From NCBI GenBank assembly GCA_038501195.1, contig JBBPUQ010000002.1:806001-870000 (forward strand): DNA of 64,000 bases, in the 5' to 3' direction. The notes below the pieces were generated by a model. The model saw only the letters and a program-made list of their open reading frames with translations. It did not search any database and had not been told where the DNA came from. Source of the DNA: Nemania diffusa. Lineage: Eukaryota > Ascomycota > Sordariomycetes > Xylariales > Xylariaceae. The position numbers were made by a program, and so were the translations under genes. The first letter of the stretch is position 1, and each line of letters opens with the position of its first letter. Shown here piece after piece: positions 46,378 through 59,276 of the stretch.

Positions 46378-48397
46378 ATGGCGTCCGTGTTTGGCATTGT
46401 CGTCGCTGTGTGCACCATGTTTCTTGACGTCTTCCGTTTCTGGTACACCGTAGGTTATCTATTGAGAGGGGCGCGTTGACGCGCCGATACGTTAGATCTC
46501 TGTGAGCTGACACTTCCGCTGTAGAAATTGATTAGAAGATGGAGGACGAGGAGTCTAGTCGACGAATGGCTTGACGCGTTACGGACGGCCGAGGTATTCG
46601 AGGACTGGGAGCACGCGGCGCTGCAATTGGACAACCTGAAAGAGTTGAATCTTTGGTAGGGCAAACCAGCTTCGCGTCTCTGTCTCTTCACCTCCGTACT
46701 TACGATCATTTACCGAGCAGGCGCAACGATCCATCCTCCCATTCCTATGATTGGACTCTGATCAACGACCGGTTGAACTCGATCCTTGCAGCCCGCGAAG
46801 ACAACGATCTCCAGTCTCTCGTCGATCTCGTTCGCTCTGGTTTAGTTCGTAACTTAGGGAATATTACTGCGCCTAAATTATACAACAGATCCTTCGCAGG
46901 GACGAAATATCTGATTGAAGAATACATACCTCAAGTGGCTGGTGCCATCGAGGACATCAACGCCGAAAGCACTTCTCCCCAGCAGGAGTATGACCACGTC
47001 TTTACTCTGTCCACGCAGCGAAAGCTGGACTTCTTGCATGACGCGAGACAAGCATTTGGACGGACAACCTTGGTATTGCAAGGCGGCGCCATCTTTGGTC
47101 TATGCCACGTCGGCGTGGTCAAGGCTTTGTTTCTACGAGGGCTCCTGCCGAGGATTATTACGGGCACGGCCACCGGAGCCCTGATAGCAAGCCTCGTCGC
47201 CATTCATACGGAGGATGAGCTTCCAGGCGTGCTCAAGGGAGACGGGATCGATCTGTCGGCTTTCCAGACTCATGAGCAACAAGTACACAACAACTCGAAA
47301 TGGACGCCCCGCGGGAACTCCGGGTGGGCGACACTCATCCGTAGAGCCTTGCGCTTCTGGCGTGAAGGATACTTCCTCGATGTCAAGGTGCTAGAGGACT
47401 GTGTCAAGGCCAACCTGGGAGACCTAACTTTTGAGGAAGCGTTCCATAGGAGCAAGAGAGTATTGAATATTACAGTAGCCACGGCGGCGCAAGATGGCAT
47501 TCCGACTCTTTTGAATTACATCACAGCACCGAACGTTGTAAGTGATGCTGTGGCCTTTAGCTTTTTCTCCATGTTTTGTCTAAGGTCATAGCAAGGAGGA
47601 GTCAGAGTAGCTAACATATGATACAGCTAATATGGACGGCAGCAGTGGCATCCAACGCCTCGACACCCTCGCTCTACGGAAGCAGGCAGACCACCGTGCT
47701 CTGCAAAGACGTCAACGGCAACATCGTGCCATGGGCCCCAGGGAACAGCTTCCAGCCCTGGACCCACGCCTCCGACAAGGACCGCAAGTCGCCCCTCGCC
47801 CGGATCTCGCAGCTGTTCAACGTCAACCACTTCGTCGTCAGCCAGGCCCGCCCCTACCTCATCCCCTTCCTCGAGTCCGACATGCACGGCCCCTCGCTAC
47901 TGTACACAGCGCGCCACAAGCGCGCGCAGATCACGGGCCACCTGTTCCGCATCGTCGGGCTCGAGGTGCGCCACCGCCTGCGCCAGCTCGACACGCTGGG
48001 CCTCCTGCCGGCGGGCATCCGCCGCTTCCTCGTCGACGAGGAGGTCCACCACGGCGCCAGCATGGTGCTCGTCCCGGCCGTCGCGGCGAGAGACTTCGTC
48101 CGCCTGCTCGAGACGCCCACGCGCGACACCCTCGACTACTGGATCCTGCGCGGCGAGCGGAGCGTCTGGCCCGCCGTGGGCGCCCTCCGCGTCAGGTGCA
48201 TGGTCGAATACGAGATCGAGACGGCCTATCAGCGCGCGCGCAGGCTCAAGGCGGGGGGCCTCAGGAGGAAGGCGAGTACCGTCGCTGCTGCCGCCTCTGC
48301 CTCCTCTGCCTCTGCCTCTGCTTCTGCTTCTGCCTCTGCCTCTGCCGTCGATCCCAAGACCCCCGGCCGCGCGCACAGGGGCGCCGCGGTGAGCTAG
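46378..48397 (+). CDS. Patatin-like (Tgl3/4/5-type) lipase homologue lacking catalytic residues
   Basis: Four exons: 46378-46449, 46525-46655, 46721-47537 and 47627-48397, giving about 596 residues. Introns of 75, 65 and 89 bases have GTAGGT, GTAGGG and GTAAGT donors. The N-terminus is hydrophobic (residues 3-24). It is followed by the DUF3336-like domain (FEDWEHAALQLDNL, DRLNSILAARE, KYLIEEYI) and the patatin domain, with oxyanion-loop-like QGGAIFG at 188-194. In the nucleophile elbow the sequence is GTATG (216-220), with Ala218 where GxSxG has the catalytic Ser. The catalytic Asp region reads WTHASDKDR (385-393) where WxDGS is typical, followed by the conserved LFNVNHFVVSQ. Both members of the Ser-Asp dyad seem absent, so it is probably not a triacylglycerol lipase. 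It may be a regulatory or structural lipid-droplet protein. The C-terminus has a Ser-Ala repeat tail. Confidence 0.85.
48290..48345. repeat. TCTGCC-type microsatellite inside the patatin-like gene
   Basis: Imperfect repeats of GCCTCTGCCTCT/GCTTCTGCT encode the Ser-Ala run near the C-terminus of the patatin-like protein. The repeat is likely to vary in length between strains. Confidence 0.8.
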
Positions 48398-48584
48398 GCG
48401 TCTCACCCTGGCCTGCGCCGTGGCAGGGGGAGGAGGGAGGTCGCTTTCTGCATTGGGGGGCGCGTGCTGAGGAGGGCTAACTCTGGATGGGTGCCGACGC
48501 GGGCGGACTGCAAGTGCCAATCTCACCATGCAGGCGCATCAGCAACTGCTGCTGCTGCATCCCCGTCGCCGTCACGGAGAAAAT

Positions 48585-48652
48585 CAGCCCCTGCTACGCA
48601 CGTCAAGGGCATCCTGAAGACTGCGTCGCGATACGCCTGATAGCAGGGGCTG
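48585..48652. repeat. 12-base perfect inverted repeat (hairpin)
   Basis: CAGCCCCTGCTA at 48585-48596 is the exact reverse complement of TAGCAGGGGCTG at 48641-48652, with a 44-base loop. An outer GCTGCTGCTGC/GCAGCAGCAGC pair (about 48548-48558 and 48669-48678) could extend the stem imperfectly. It could be a hairpin RNA or a relic of a small element. Confidence 0.5.
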
Positions 48653-51600
48653 CTTATTGAGTCCACAACAGCAGCAGCACCCGGATCTACATCTACATGC
48701 CCCGATCAGGCGCTTACAGAGACAGCTGACGTCGCTCCCAACCCCTGCCCCCCTTGGCGGATGCATGGAAGGATTCTGTGCGACCTTCTAGAAGCCTTCC
48801 TCTTTGACTTAGCGTCGCATTTTCCGGCACGGGTCCTGGGCAGATGGCGTGGTCTATTGGTCACGTTATGGATTCGCAGGGGTGTGGCCGGAGCAGGGCT
48901 AGCTGCATCCTGACGATACTGTATATATGTTATCTACCGAATGAGTGCCCCGTCCTCGCACCCGAATAGGCAGTGTGCTAGAAGGGCGCGGCGCCTACAT
49001 AGATGGAGCTGTCAGGGGTTCGGCTGTGGTGCTGCGGTTGTGTTGATGGAGCGGTGCGCAGTTGATGGAGCGGTGCGCACTGGGTAGGTATTCTGCACAT
49101 GTGTGCGTATGTATGTATGTAGGTCCCTGTGGAAATGGAAACTGGATCCATCCCGAATCCACCTCATTGTGCCGTTTCTTGAATCGGGCGAACACACTGT
49201 CTGCTGTAGGCGCCGCAGAGGTGCTTCGCATGGGCAATTGTAGATACATCGAGGTACAACTCGTACGGTACTGGGTCCTCGGACATTGCTTTTTCTTGCC
49301 GCTGATGCTCGAGCGCCGAGAGCTTTTTGTCATTGTCTGCCCTGGAAGGAGGAGGGGAGGGGAATGGGCCGGTCTGGGTCATGTTGTTGGCATGGTGCTG
49401 TGACTACGTTTGCCAGCCTTCAATTAAACATTGCCTTAGTGTTATCTTGCCTAGAATATTTCCGTTCTAGCTGATTTATGAGCGACGTGTACTATATTTC
49501 TATGAGAAGGTCATTGGTCCCGCAACTGAAGACTGTAATCTTCTCTATGGTTACTATGCGTATCTCAACAATGTTCGTAACAATTGGTGTGTATGTGATG
49601 TGGCGGTAACGGCTCGGGAAAGACATTGTAAGTCGTAGGTATACCTCCGCCGGAACATGGTCCACCTACGATGATAGGAAAACAATCGGAAATAGGGCTC
49701 GGAAATTTGATCTACGTAGTAGTGTAGAACGGGCTGGCTATCTAGGTCCCAAAGCTTGAATTCCGGCTTTGCTCAGGCCGTGGTCCTGTAAGCACACTAA
49801 TAGAGCCTGTTGCAGTAACACTACATGCCTATGTAGATAGATCGTGACCCCCTTCGAGAGAATCCTTGGCGCGAAGTATGCGTATGTAAGTGCATATGTA
49901 CGTGCACGTATCCAGAGTAGCGTACATGAGTATCCTTGGCGGTATGTTTTGCCGTGCTCCGTCGTAATCACCCGCTGCCTGATCATCCCATGTCCCTGGC
50001 CCTTGGGCCTGTTGCGGGCGTTCTGTGCAGGTTCTATGCATACTCTGTGGGTTCTCCATACATTCTGGCGTCACTAACTTACTTACTTGTCATCTGAACT
50101 GTGATGATATGAAGTAAGTACGTATGCAAATGGGTAGGCGATGGGTAAGTAGTCACAAGCAAGCAGAATAAGGCAGACATTAGGCAGACATTCTGCACTC
50201 GTGACAAGATAAGTACTTACATACCTACACTATCTACATACATACACGGCCAGGACTTCGACGGGAAAAGCTTGCCAGTCTAGGCCCTGGGCAATCGAGC
50301 TGGTCTGCCGAGTCCATTTTGCGGCTCAAGTGGACCAATTGCACTCGAGTGCTGCTTAGCCAGAGCGCTGTTAAGTCAGATACATACCTAGGTAGGTATA
50401 TGATATGTTAACGGAATCGGTGTACCTACTCGTACCATGTAAATAAGTACTGCATGTACGCTGGTCCTCGAGTTGGGTTTGAATGGTTCTCCCACGGAAA
50501 TTACGCAAACGCATAGCCAGGGCCTACCTACACTAGACTAGGTACACATGTACCTTACTTGAACGTGCATTAGCGCACTAACGTTTCCGCCAACCACGTA
50601 TCTGGGTGGGGCCGAATGGAACTTTTCTAGAAGCCTTCTTCGCGGCCCCGGGGCGCGGCTCACACACAACTTTGGTATGCGTACCGGGTAGGTAGCTGTA
50701 TACCTTATGTACCAACACTGACAGGTATGTATGTACCTTCCGTTGTGTACTGACAGCTATATGTTATGATCCTGGCTCATAAATTTTGTCCCCGCCGAAA
50801 TATCGCAACACCCAGCGGGTGTTGGACGCAGCTAGTTTGATTAATCAATGAAGCTCATATATGTAAGTCCTACACTACTGCGTACTCATGTGGATTTCGG
50901 CTGCTCGCTATCCCAATTGTTTTGTGTGTAGTATATCTCTCATTCCCCGGCCAGGGTTATCACAGTCCTACTGCAACTCAATACCTAGGTACTTAAGTAC
51001 CTATTCACATAATATTACACCACAATACTACACCACAATACTACTTACATACATGTATGTACCCCCTCTGTGCCAGTAACGAATAGAGTAAATACTTGGT
51101 CCCTTAGGTAGGTATGTTAACATAGCTATAAGACATAGCTAGCATATGAAACATTTTGCCACCCCCTCCTGCACTGCGCAGCATACATCTTGTACGGTGT
51201 ATGTTCGTCGTAAGAAGTTTCCCAGGCTATGTGGTGTAATGTGGTGGCTGTGGCTAGGCTTTGGTACCTACAGAACAGAGCTTAGTCCTCGACTTAGACC
51301 AGGTATCAACCTAGGTATCTAGCGGGGATGAGATTTGGTACCCGCAACTGAAGCTTGCGACAGCTTGATGTACTCTAGGAGGGTGACATTGAATAGACTG
51401 CTTAGTAACTGCAACCACACAATCACTAGTTACGATTGTTATGCGTGCGAGCTGTGTTAAGAGCTATTGTCACAACGGATCTTTCAGCAGCATTTCCTCG
51501 CGACGTACTCTGATCTGGTACCATCTCGGCGTACTAAGAATGCCACGACTGCAATCGAACGATAAAACCAAACTAACTTAACTATCTGATTTATGCGAAC

Positions 51601-52594
51601 ATAGTTGTTCCTGAAAGATGCCCTAAAGGCTGCTTCTGAAAAGGCTGTCGTTTAGTTAAAGAAACCGGCTGACTAACCTGGGGTGCTATGTAGGTGTAGA
51701 TCGTAACAGGGACCCCCGTCTCCCGCGTAGGCACATCTTATCTAGTAGGTACTTCCCAGCTTATTTACATACTGTGTATTTATACGCAGTGCAAGTTTTT
51801 AGCCCAGGATAAAAGCCGCTTTATTTAATACCTACAAGGCTACATGTAATGAATGTAGGTACCTAATGTATGTATATATGTAGAAGCTCTAGATTAGACC
51901 ATCTGATGCTCACCTGGCTATTTACATGTTTCATGTTCTAAATTTTAAAAACCAACGTCATTATCGGCAGCGTGCATTAGATCAGGTACTTAAGTCTAGC
52001 GTACACTAGCGTACTGTAAGGTAACAAGCGCGCAGTGGCTGTTTTTTTTGCGTCTGTAAATCCTTCGCGATCCTTCGGAGGAAATTGCCTATCGACCCCG
52101 TCTGGGCCTCCATGGCTCGCTCGCACCCAAACAATGTATGGGACTTATTCCTACATACCTACACAATGTAGGCATGCACGTACTTACATAACCGGAAGAT
52201 ACCAACAAGGCAGGGATGAAACCTGTAATTGACTGACAGGTGACCCAGCCACAGACCATTGGCACGCACTTGAGCCTTCATCCGTGCCACATGAATGCTT
52301 CTACCGCCTGGAGTTTCTCGTTTTCCACTCCCGCCATGTAGCGGCGGGTTCGGCTGATTTTCCCACAGCAAGGTACGGAACACCGCAACACATAGGTATC
52401 ATATATGTAGATGCCTACCTACCGTCTCAGGTAAGTAGGTGCCTACCTACGTATACATGTAGGTAGGTTGTAGTGTGGATAAGTGGATATAGCGTAGGTA
52501 GTAGTGGCAGCAACGGGAGCTTATTCCTACCATCCTCGCTACGGGGAGACCGGGCGATATGTTCGGAGACAAAAACGCGATATCCACAACCACA

Positions 52595-52622
52595 CATACA
52601 TACATACATACTTACATACATT
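52595..52622. repeat. (CATA)n microsatellite
   Basis: ACATACATACATACATACTTACATACA tract, one of several tetranucleotide arrays in the desert. Confidence 0.8.
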
Positions 52623-53276
52623 CCTGCGTCTCCACGTACACGCATACGTACATATATCGATCACGCATTACATACCTACTGCGTAAGTAATGTATGTACA
52701 CGCTCGCACATCACTCACACACATACTCACGTACCTACTGCGTACCTATGTAAGCGTACACATACAGTATGTACGCATTCCCCCATCTACAGTAGTCTAA
52801 TGCTCCTCGTCTCGCTCGCTCCCACCCCACCCAACATCAGCTAGGCTAACCCGAGGCAGACAGCCCACCTCTACCCCGGCCCGCCCCTGGCTGGTACCTG
52901 AGCAGTGCCACCACTTACACACCCACTTACACCACTTACACGCGCAAGCAACCTGCACTAGTGTGCAGAATATGTATGTATACGTAGGTAGGTAGCAAAA
53001 AAATCAATCATGTGCGGCGTAGAAATTTATTCCCTTTCGTAGACGCAAAGCAGGCCAGCCGGCAAACAGACACTGGATTGCCCGGTTTCGCTCGGTCCCG
53101 CGCGCGGTCCCGTAAGCTTGCTGTCGTCTGCGGCCCCTTCCAGACTTTCGTGCCTGGGAATGTCTACTCTAGGAGAGAGGAGAGAGCACACGTGCGTGAG
53201 CATGTTCGTTTGATACGGCGAGGAGCTCGATGCTCGATGCGTACAGCGTACATGATGTATGTACGCATATAGATAT

Positions 53277-53378
53277 CTACATACATACATAGCTACTACA
53301 TCGGGCATACATACCTAGGTACGTACATACGTACATACGTACATACTCACACACGCACATACACATACATACACATAT
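53277..53378. repeat. TACATACA / GTACATAC compound repeat
   Basis: Consecutive TACATACATA, ACGTACATACGTACATACGT and CACACACGCACATACACATA tracts over about 100 bases. Purely simple repeat. Confidence 0.8.
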
Positions 53379-53990
53379 GCTCCCGCATATTAGCTGCTAC
53401 TGTATCTGCCGTACCAAAACGAGCTCAGTGCTGTAAATTGGTCGATATTATAGAATGCCAGCCTACATAGGTAGCTACGTAAGCGCTGTTGGCAGATATG
53501 ATCTTGTCAGGTACCTAGGTATTTGCGATAGAGAAGGATAAGACACGGGTGTATGCGTAAGAGGCGCCTTCGGTATCGCAACTCCGCAGCGCGATGTCTC
53601 TCCTTATTATCCCACCTAGGTGGTGGTTGGGCCAAAAGTGCATGAGTTCTGTGCATGTGTATTTTCTGTATCTATAGATAGGCATGCATGCAGCTCTTGG
53701 TGGGTTTTACAGAGCAGCCAATAGTATAGGAGGCGAATGAGCAAAAACAAGTAAGTAAACGTGAGTGGGTTGATACGTGCATGAGCATGAGCGCTTTGAG
53801 GACGATACTGGTTCATGAGAACCTGCCCCTGGGGGCTGCATCTTCAAATTAGGTACGTATGCGTACGCAGTAGGTAGGTAGGTTGTCTGAATATGTACAA
53901 TAGTGTTGTTTGGGCATGTGAGAGAGAGGGACTGCATTACCTGGTAACGATCGGCTGCATACGCTGTCATGTACAGCATCGCTGTACGTA

Positions 53991-54032
53991 GGCGCTTTCT
54001 AATCGGGTTTAGGTTCGACTCCTAACAGCGCT
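53991..54032 (+). pseudogene. tRNA relic (3' half, Arg-like)
   Basis: Contains a perfect T arm, TTAGG-TTCGACT-CCTAA (54009-54025), followed by AGCGCT, which resembles the 3' acceptor strand. Upstream CTTTCTAATC resembles the anticodon loop of tRNA-Arg(UCU). No matching 5' acceptor strand or D arm is found before it and the anticodon stem does not pair, so it is a fragment, not a working gene. Confidence 0.4.
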
Positions 54033-57000
54033 AAATGGTTTACCTTTTAGCTCATCTGGTGCCAAGCAATACCAAGTCTAGGCCACACGCAGCCACAAAG
54101 TGGCAGTTGCGGAGAGGGCTGTTCACAATGCGCTGTTTTTTTCAGCTTCAGCTCGCGTGAGAGCAGGTCCCACGAAAGCAAGAGGAGAAAGAAAATGAAG
54201 TGTGAGTAGATCGCCTGTCTCTATACCTGTAAGCCGAAAATGCTATCCCAAAAGTCCGGTTCTTGGCACCAGGCAGTCCAATTCGCTGCCGTTTGATCCC
54301 AGTCCCATGCTCACCTCATCTAACGGTTCTATACTCGGTTTTCCGGCTTTCCTAAATTGTAGCTGAATGGCAGGTTGTAAAACGAGGCGAATCAGCTCCT
54401 GGGGGTAGTCGCTTTTGGAATGCTGGGCTTCTGCACATCTCACCAAGTTGCCCATCGCACTGCATGCATTAGTACAGCTTTTCAGCTGAAAAACAACGTT
54501 GCAGTTTCTCTACTAGAACTAATTGATCGACCTGCTTCTTGGGCTTTCTTGTTGGGGCAGTGGGTGTCACTGATGGTCGACTGGGCGCCTTTTTTACCGG
54601 GTCAAGGTTGGGATGACAAAGTCCACTATGGATCAAGGAGCTTCCATTGGATTGTGGGTTGAGGGGGCCTGTATTCCCCAACGGCTGGGTCAGAAGGGAA
54701 CATTTGCACGGCTCATCCTGATCCTGCTAACCTTGCTCAGCCAGGAATAGTACAGCAATGCTGGGCGTGATCACCCTATCCGATCGCTCTGGAATCGGGT
54801 TGGATAACACTAGAACTCACTAAGCTATAAGCCTAGTTTTAGAGGCTGACAACGAACTCACGTAGACTACATACGCAGTAGTTGGACCGCGCGGCTGGGT
54901 GTAGCATCTCAGCCGTGAGCTCCACTGATTTCGAGATTCGCTAGCGCAAAGCTGACGGATGCGAATTCTTATCCCGATATCAAACAACCTACGTAGTAGG
55001 ATGAGAGGCGAACTAGGCCCACGTGGAGCTTACTCTCTGGGGTCTCCAGCATATAAACACGTAAGGCGAGGCTAGATATGCGTAGTTAGTTAAGCGTGTG
55101 GCAAGATCCGTCTGTACTTTCTAACCTTTCGACTGGTCAGCAAGCGCCAACCAAGTCAGACGCGATAACTGAGGCACGGCAAATGTGCGGCGTACTGCGT
55201 ACAGCATGTTGACATGACAAATGGGGAAAATACGTACCACCCAACTCCATATTCCATCATTATACATACAGACCGAGGAGTCCGCAGACTCCCGAGTTGG
55301 ATCTTCTCGTGTCAGAGGCAAGTGAAAGGGATGGCATCACCGCGCATCCGAGTTTGTTGCGATGAACAGATGGGGGCACAGGCGGATGAAAGTTGTTGGG
55401 ATTACATATAATTCAACATGTTATACCTAGGCACGCTTTGGCGTTGTTGGGTTAGTCGTGGGAAAGGGTGGCTGCATAACAAGCATGGGAGGCCGTAAAC
55501 GGTAAACCGGCTATAGAGCCGCATACAAAGAGACGGAAAAAGGAAGAAGAAGAAATCATAGTCTGGGATAGCCACTACGAAAGTGATGGTAGGTACTTGC
55601 TTAGGCTAGGTATATTCTTTTCCTGTGACCATTGTGGCACTTGGTCTGCGCTTCTGCGCTTGTGCGCAGAAGCCACAGACAGCGCTAAATAACGTTACTT
55701 ATCCAGCACCTCTCCTGCCTAGGCCAGAGGCACTACTAGCCTAGGCGAGTATCGGCTATACCTATCTACCTAGTATACGCATTAGCTACCTGTTCTAGAT
55801 AGGTATAGTAGGAAGGTAGGTATATGTAGGTATGTTTCGCCCTCCCCGCACGTTTTCACGCTACCTACCGACCCAATATGCCATCCTGAAACAACAACCC
55901 AAACTCACCGTCTGACTTACAGCTCGTATTTTTTAGTGGCGTCTTATTAAGTATTTTGATTATGTACGCAGTAGGTATGCGAATGTGGCATTATCCCATG
56001 GGGATGCACTGACCAATTCGCTGGACATCTAGGTAGTAGAAATATAGTTCGTAGAGTAGGTAATACGGCGTAACATCAATATAAGGCCTAGCGGGTGGCT
56101 GTAATAAGGCGGGATAAACATCTGCAACGTAACGACGGCATTTCGTTTTTGTTTCACACACGAGAGCCAATCATTGGTTGCAGCCTTGTTTTTGCAGCTT
56201 AGCAAGACTGCATTTATAGATACTTTATGCTAATACTTGTCGCGAAAACTCGGAATGGGAACAGGTAGACAGTCGGAAGCGGAGGGGTTGAATGAATCAT
56301 CCATAGCGGATAATCCCGATGACTACTTCTCGCTACTAGTGGCCCTCGATTGGCTGCGAGGAGGGGCTCAGCGCATCAGGGGTTCGATGCTCTACCGTAT
56401 ACTAATCATTAATTCAGAACACGTCGGTCACCAATGCGTTCTAAGGCGAGATGCATTTAAGATAGCTTTCGGATCGCAAATTTAAACTATCTGCGCAGTA
56501 TCTAATGGGAAGCGCACATGGATTGGTGTGCTTCGGGGCCGCACATCGGTCTCAATCTTGCCTATAAGTCATTTCTGGTATGATTGAGCATACCTACCTG
56601 GTCACCACGATTTGCAGTAGGTAGGTATAGGCTAGTATTTCCCCCCTTTCCCCGCCACATCTTGCCATAACTAGAACGATTAAAGTAAAGAGATTTCTGG
56701 GCATCGAGGGAGGCATTGATGTTAAGAAGTAATAGAGTTAATTGACATGGAGTCTGATGGATACACGTACTTTATTCTCACGTCTGCTAACATGAGGGTA
56801 CCTAGGTAGGTAGCTTTTATACTGACAGGTCTCCTTTGTACCCCCCCTTTCAACTAGCTAAACTCCCACGCGGAAAGGCCCCGAAGGTGAAACAACTTTA
56901 TAATTCACAATGATCTTAATCCCGTACACCTAATACCCCATTAGCTCTCCCCGCTAGCTCTTGCAAACATAGAGGCCAACAAACCAGGTTGTGCTGAAGG

Positions 57001-58553
57001 TACCATCAGATGTGGGGTCATTGTAGGTACTGTAAAGCTTGTGTACGCAGTAGTGGGGGGAGCTTCCGAAGTGACGGCGCCGAGGTGAGAGCCAAGTAAA
57101 AAGCCCCATTAACAAAGAGACTAACTGCGTATATACATAGGTGACAGGAATCAAGAATTTGAAACACTCTATCTATTGATTTTTCGGTAAGCGGCCCTAT
57201 CAGAATAACTGTCGGATTTTAGGTGAGTTTTCTGCTCCCATAAAGAGCATGCACTGGTGCCCAAACCAAACAGGTGGACACGGTAACAGAACGAATGGTG
57301 TCTAAGACACCCCTCCGGTGGCGCATGTGTGCGCCTTGGCCGCCATAAGTTCTTCACCAAGTACTGCCTAGTGCTGATATACACCGTTGGGCTCCAGGCC
57401 GTTGCGATCCGAAGACGCATAGCGTACGCAGTAGACCGGGACTCACATTACTCCATAGCAAAGTGTCGCCATTACCTCTTTGGTCATGACTTGGTATCAC
57501 TTGTTGGCTGTCGAAAGGGCCCGCATGCTAACACCCCACGCCCGAGGACCCGACGAAGTGTCACGACACGGCAAGCGCAAGATCTGGTGCTGTAATGGAT
57601 ATACATGGCATCACACATGCGAAGAGATCGATCGTGGGTTTGGGCACTTACCCATTTGCCGGCATGTACTATAGATGTTCATTAAGAGGATTTCGCGCTG
57701 GGATGAGTGGTCACATGACACTCATTCTCGAACGAAGGAATATCTACGTAGCTTTAGCGCAACGAAATAATAAATAATATAGCTGGCCCTGCGCCACAAG
57801 GCGACAAACGTGTGACCCTCCTACAACAAAAACTGAGTAGGAAAGTTGGTTGCTGTGCTCTCAATTTCAGGAGAAGTAGGGGGCACCAGATTAACCAATT
57901 TGATCTCCTGCGACCTACCTATCCACAGAGATTCGTCGGGTGTATGACAACATACGGATCGCCGGAAACATAGGCGGCGACGAATGACCTAGCAGATCAT
58001 GATGTTAGTACGCGTAGTGTAAGTAAGAGCGGGCGGATTTAGAGTAAGATGAACTCCGAAGGCCAAGATTGACGAGGGAAGGGGCAGGCTTTCCTACTGC
58101 CGCCGGCTAAAAAAAATGGAATGAGAAAAAGGCGATATCTAAGTACCTAGGTAAGATGCATGCTTGTTTTTTTTTGTTTCAAAAAATATATTCTGCATAC
58201 CTAATACCTAAAGTGGTTACTATAAGATTCTGGAGATCATACTATACATATCATCCTACTTACGCAGGGATTTTGTGGAGGTACTGCGAAGTACCTACAT
58301 TAATTCGATCTACCTAACCACTGGGATGATTTATGTACGTAGATACCTACCCACATATGTTACCACCCTATCCAGGGTAAGGATACTAAACTGTCTCTGT
58401 CAGACACTGCGGGCCCAGCCAGGTGCAGCAGCGGTATATCATAGCCGATGGTGTAGGTACTCTGTACTGCTGTTGAACATGGTAAGCTCGATGATACATG
58501 TACCATACGCTAGTACCTACATGTACTTTTGCACTGCATCGCCTTTTACAGTA

Positions 58554-58575
58554 CCTACCTACCTAGGTAGGTAGG
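58554..58575. repeat. 22-base perfect palindrome
   Basis: CCTACCTACC, TA, GGTAGGTAGG: an exact palindrome made of three CCTA units meeting three TAGG units. Shorter versions of the same junction (ACCTAGGT) occur repeatedly through the desert. Confidence 0.85.
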
Positions 58576-58877
58576 ATATTTATTATTCACAAAATTCTTT
58601 CTACCATTACTTAACTCGAGTATTTGTATGTAGCTTGTAACTAGATATGTACCTGCCTACATACTACACTGTACAGACATGCACTGTCTGTGGTCAGGTA
58701 CCTACCTGGTAATAGTCTTGTGTGCCACCTACATAACCTACCCTACCTACATGTAGCTACCACCATCAATCATTACGTTAGGTACCTAAGCCGGTAGGTA
58801 GGGAAGGAAGAGGTAGTCGAGAGGACCAGACATACTCGATCAGCCGAGAGGACGGGGACACCTACATCGCACGTCTG

Positions 58878-58885
58878 TATAAAAA
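58878..58885 (+). promoter_or_regulatory. Possible TATA box
   Basis: TATAAAAA lies about 390 bases before the ATG of the gene at 59277. It would require a long 5' leader, so the assignment to that gene is weak. Confidence 0.3.
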
Positions 58886-59109
58886 GGCAGCCCCCCCATC
58901 TAGTTAAAGAATATGACTGCTCGCGTGGGCAAATCGAAACATTAACATTGATCGAATAGGCTTACGTCTAAAACAATCATTATGAGTAGTCTTGAAATAT
59001 CGCTCAGATAGTGACAGATCCCTTACGGTTGCGTGTAATCGCTCCTTTTCTTGATAAAAGCCATCTACTCCCTTGACACGAAGCGTCTGGTTTCGAAGCT
59101 TAAATAGCC

Positions 59110-59143
59110 CTCTTTCCCCCCCCCCTCCCCTCCCCCCCCTTTT
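59110..59143. repeat. C-rich pyrimidine tract upstream of the next gene
   Basis: An almost uninterrupted run of C with a few T (TTTCCCCCCCCCCCTCCCCT and beyond). Pyrimidine tracts of this kind are common in fungal core promoters near transcription starts. Confidence 0.6.
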
Positions 59144-59276
59144 CTTGGGACTTGGGAGAGTGAGGCCTTACCTGTGGCGACCCAACCAGCAACCACTACG
59201 TCCCAACGTTCTGCTCCGCCAATATCCCTAATATCCGCTACCCGTCAAGATCAGTCGTCCGACGCCATCGTCTACC

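Larger units (their letters stand above)
48398..59276. other. Gene desert rich in TACCTA/TAGGTA and TACATACA repeats
   Basis: Nearly 11 kb with normal base composition but no supportable gene. All open frames are short, lack family motifs and often consist of translated microsatellite. The sequence is crowded with the tetranucleotide TAGG/CCTA on both strands (TAGGTAGGTA, GTACCTAGGTAC) and with TACATACATA tracts, densest at 50200-54000 and 58100-58830. Sub-features are listed separately. It could host non-coding transcripts, which sequence alone cannot show. Confidence 0.6.

Noticed and set aside
47632..48480. Long alternative frame (282 residues) overlapping the patatin-like last exon
   Set aside because: It is an Arg/Pro/Ala-rich shadow produced by GC-rich third positions of the real exon, and the real frame carries the conserved LFNVNHF motif.
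52473..52844. 123-residue frame in the desert
   Set aside because: Made of Tyr/Thr/His/Ile repeats from TACATACA arrays. Not a gene.
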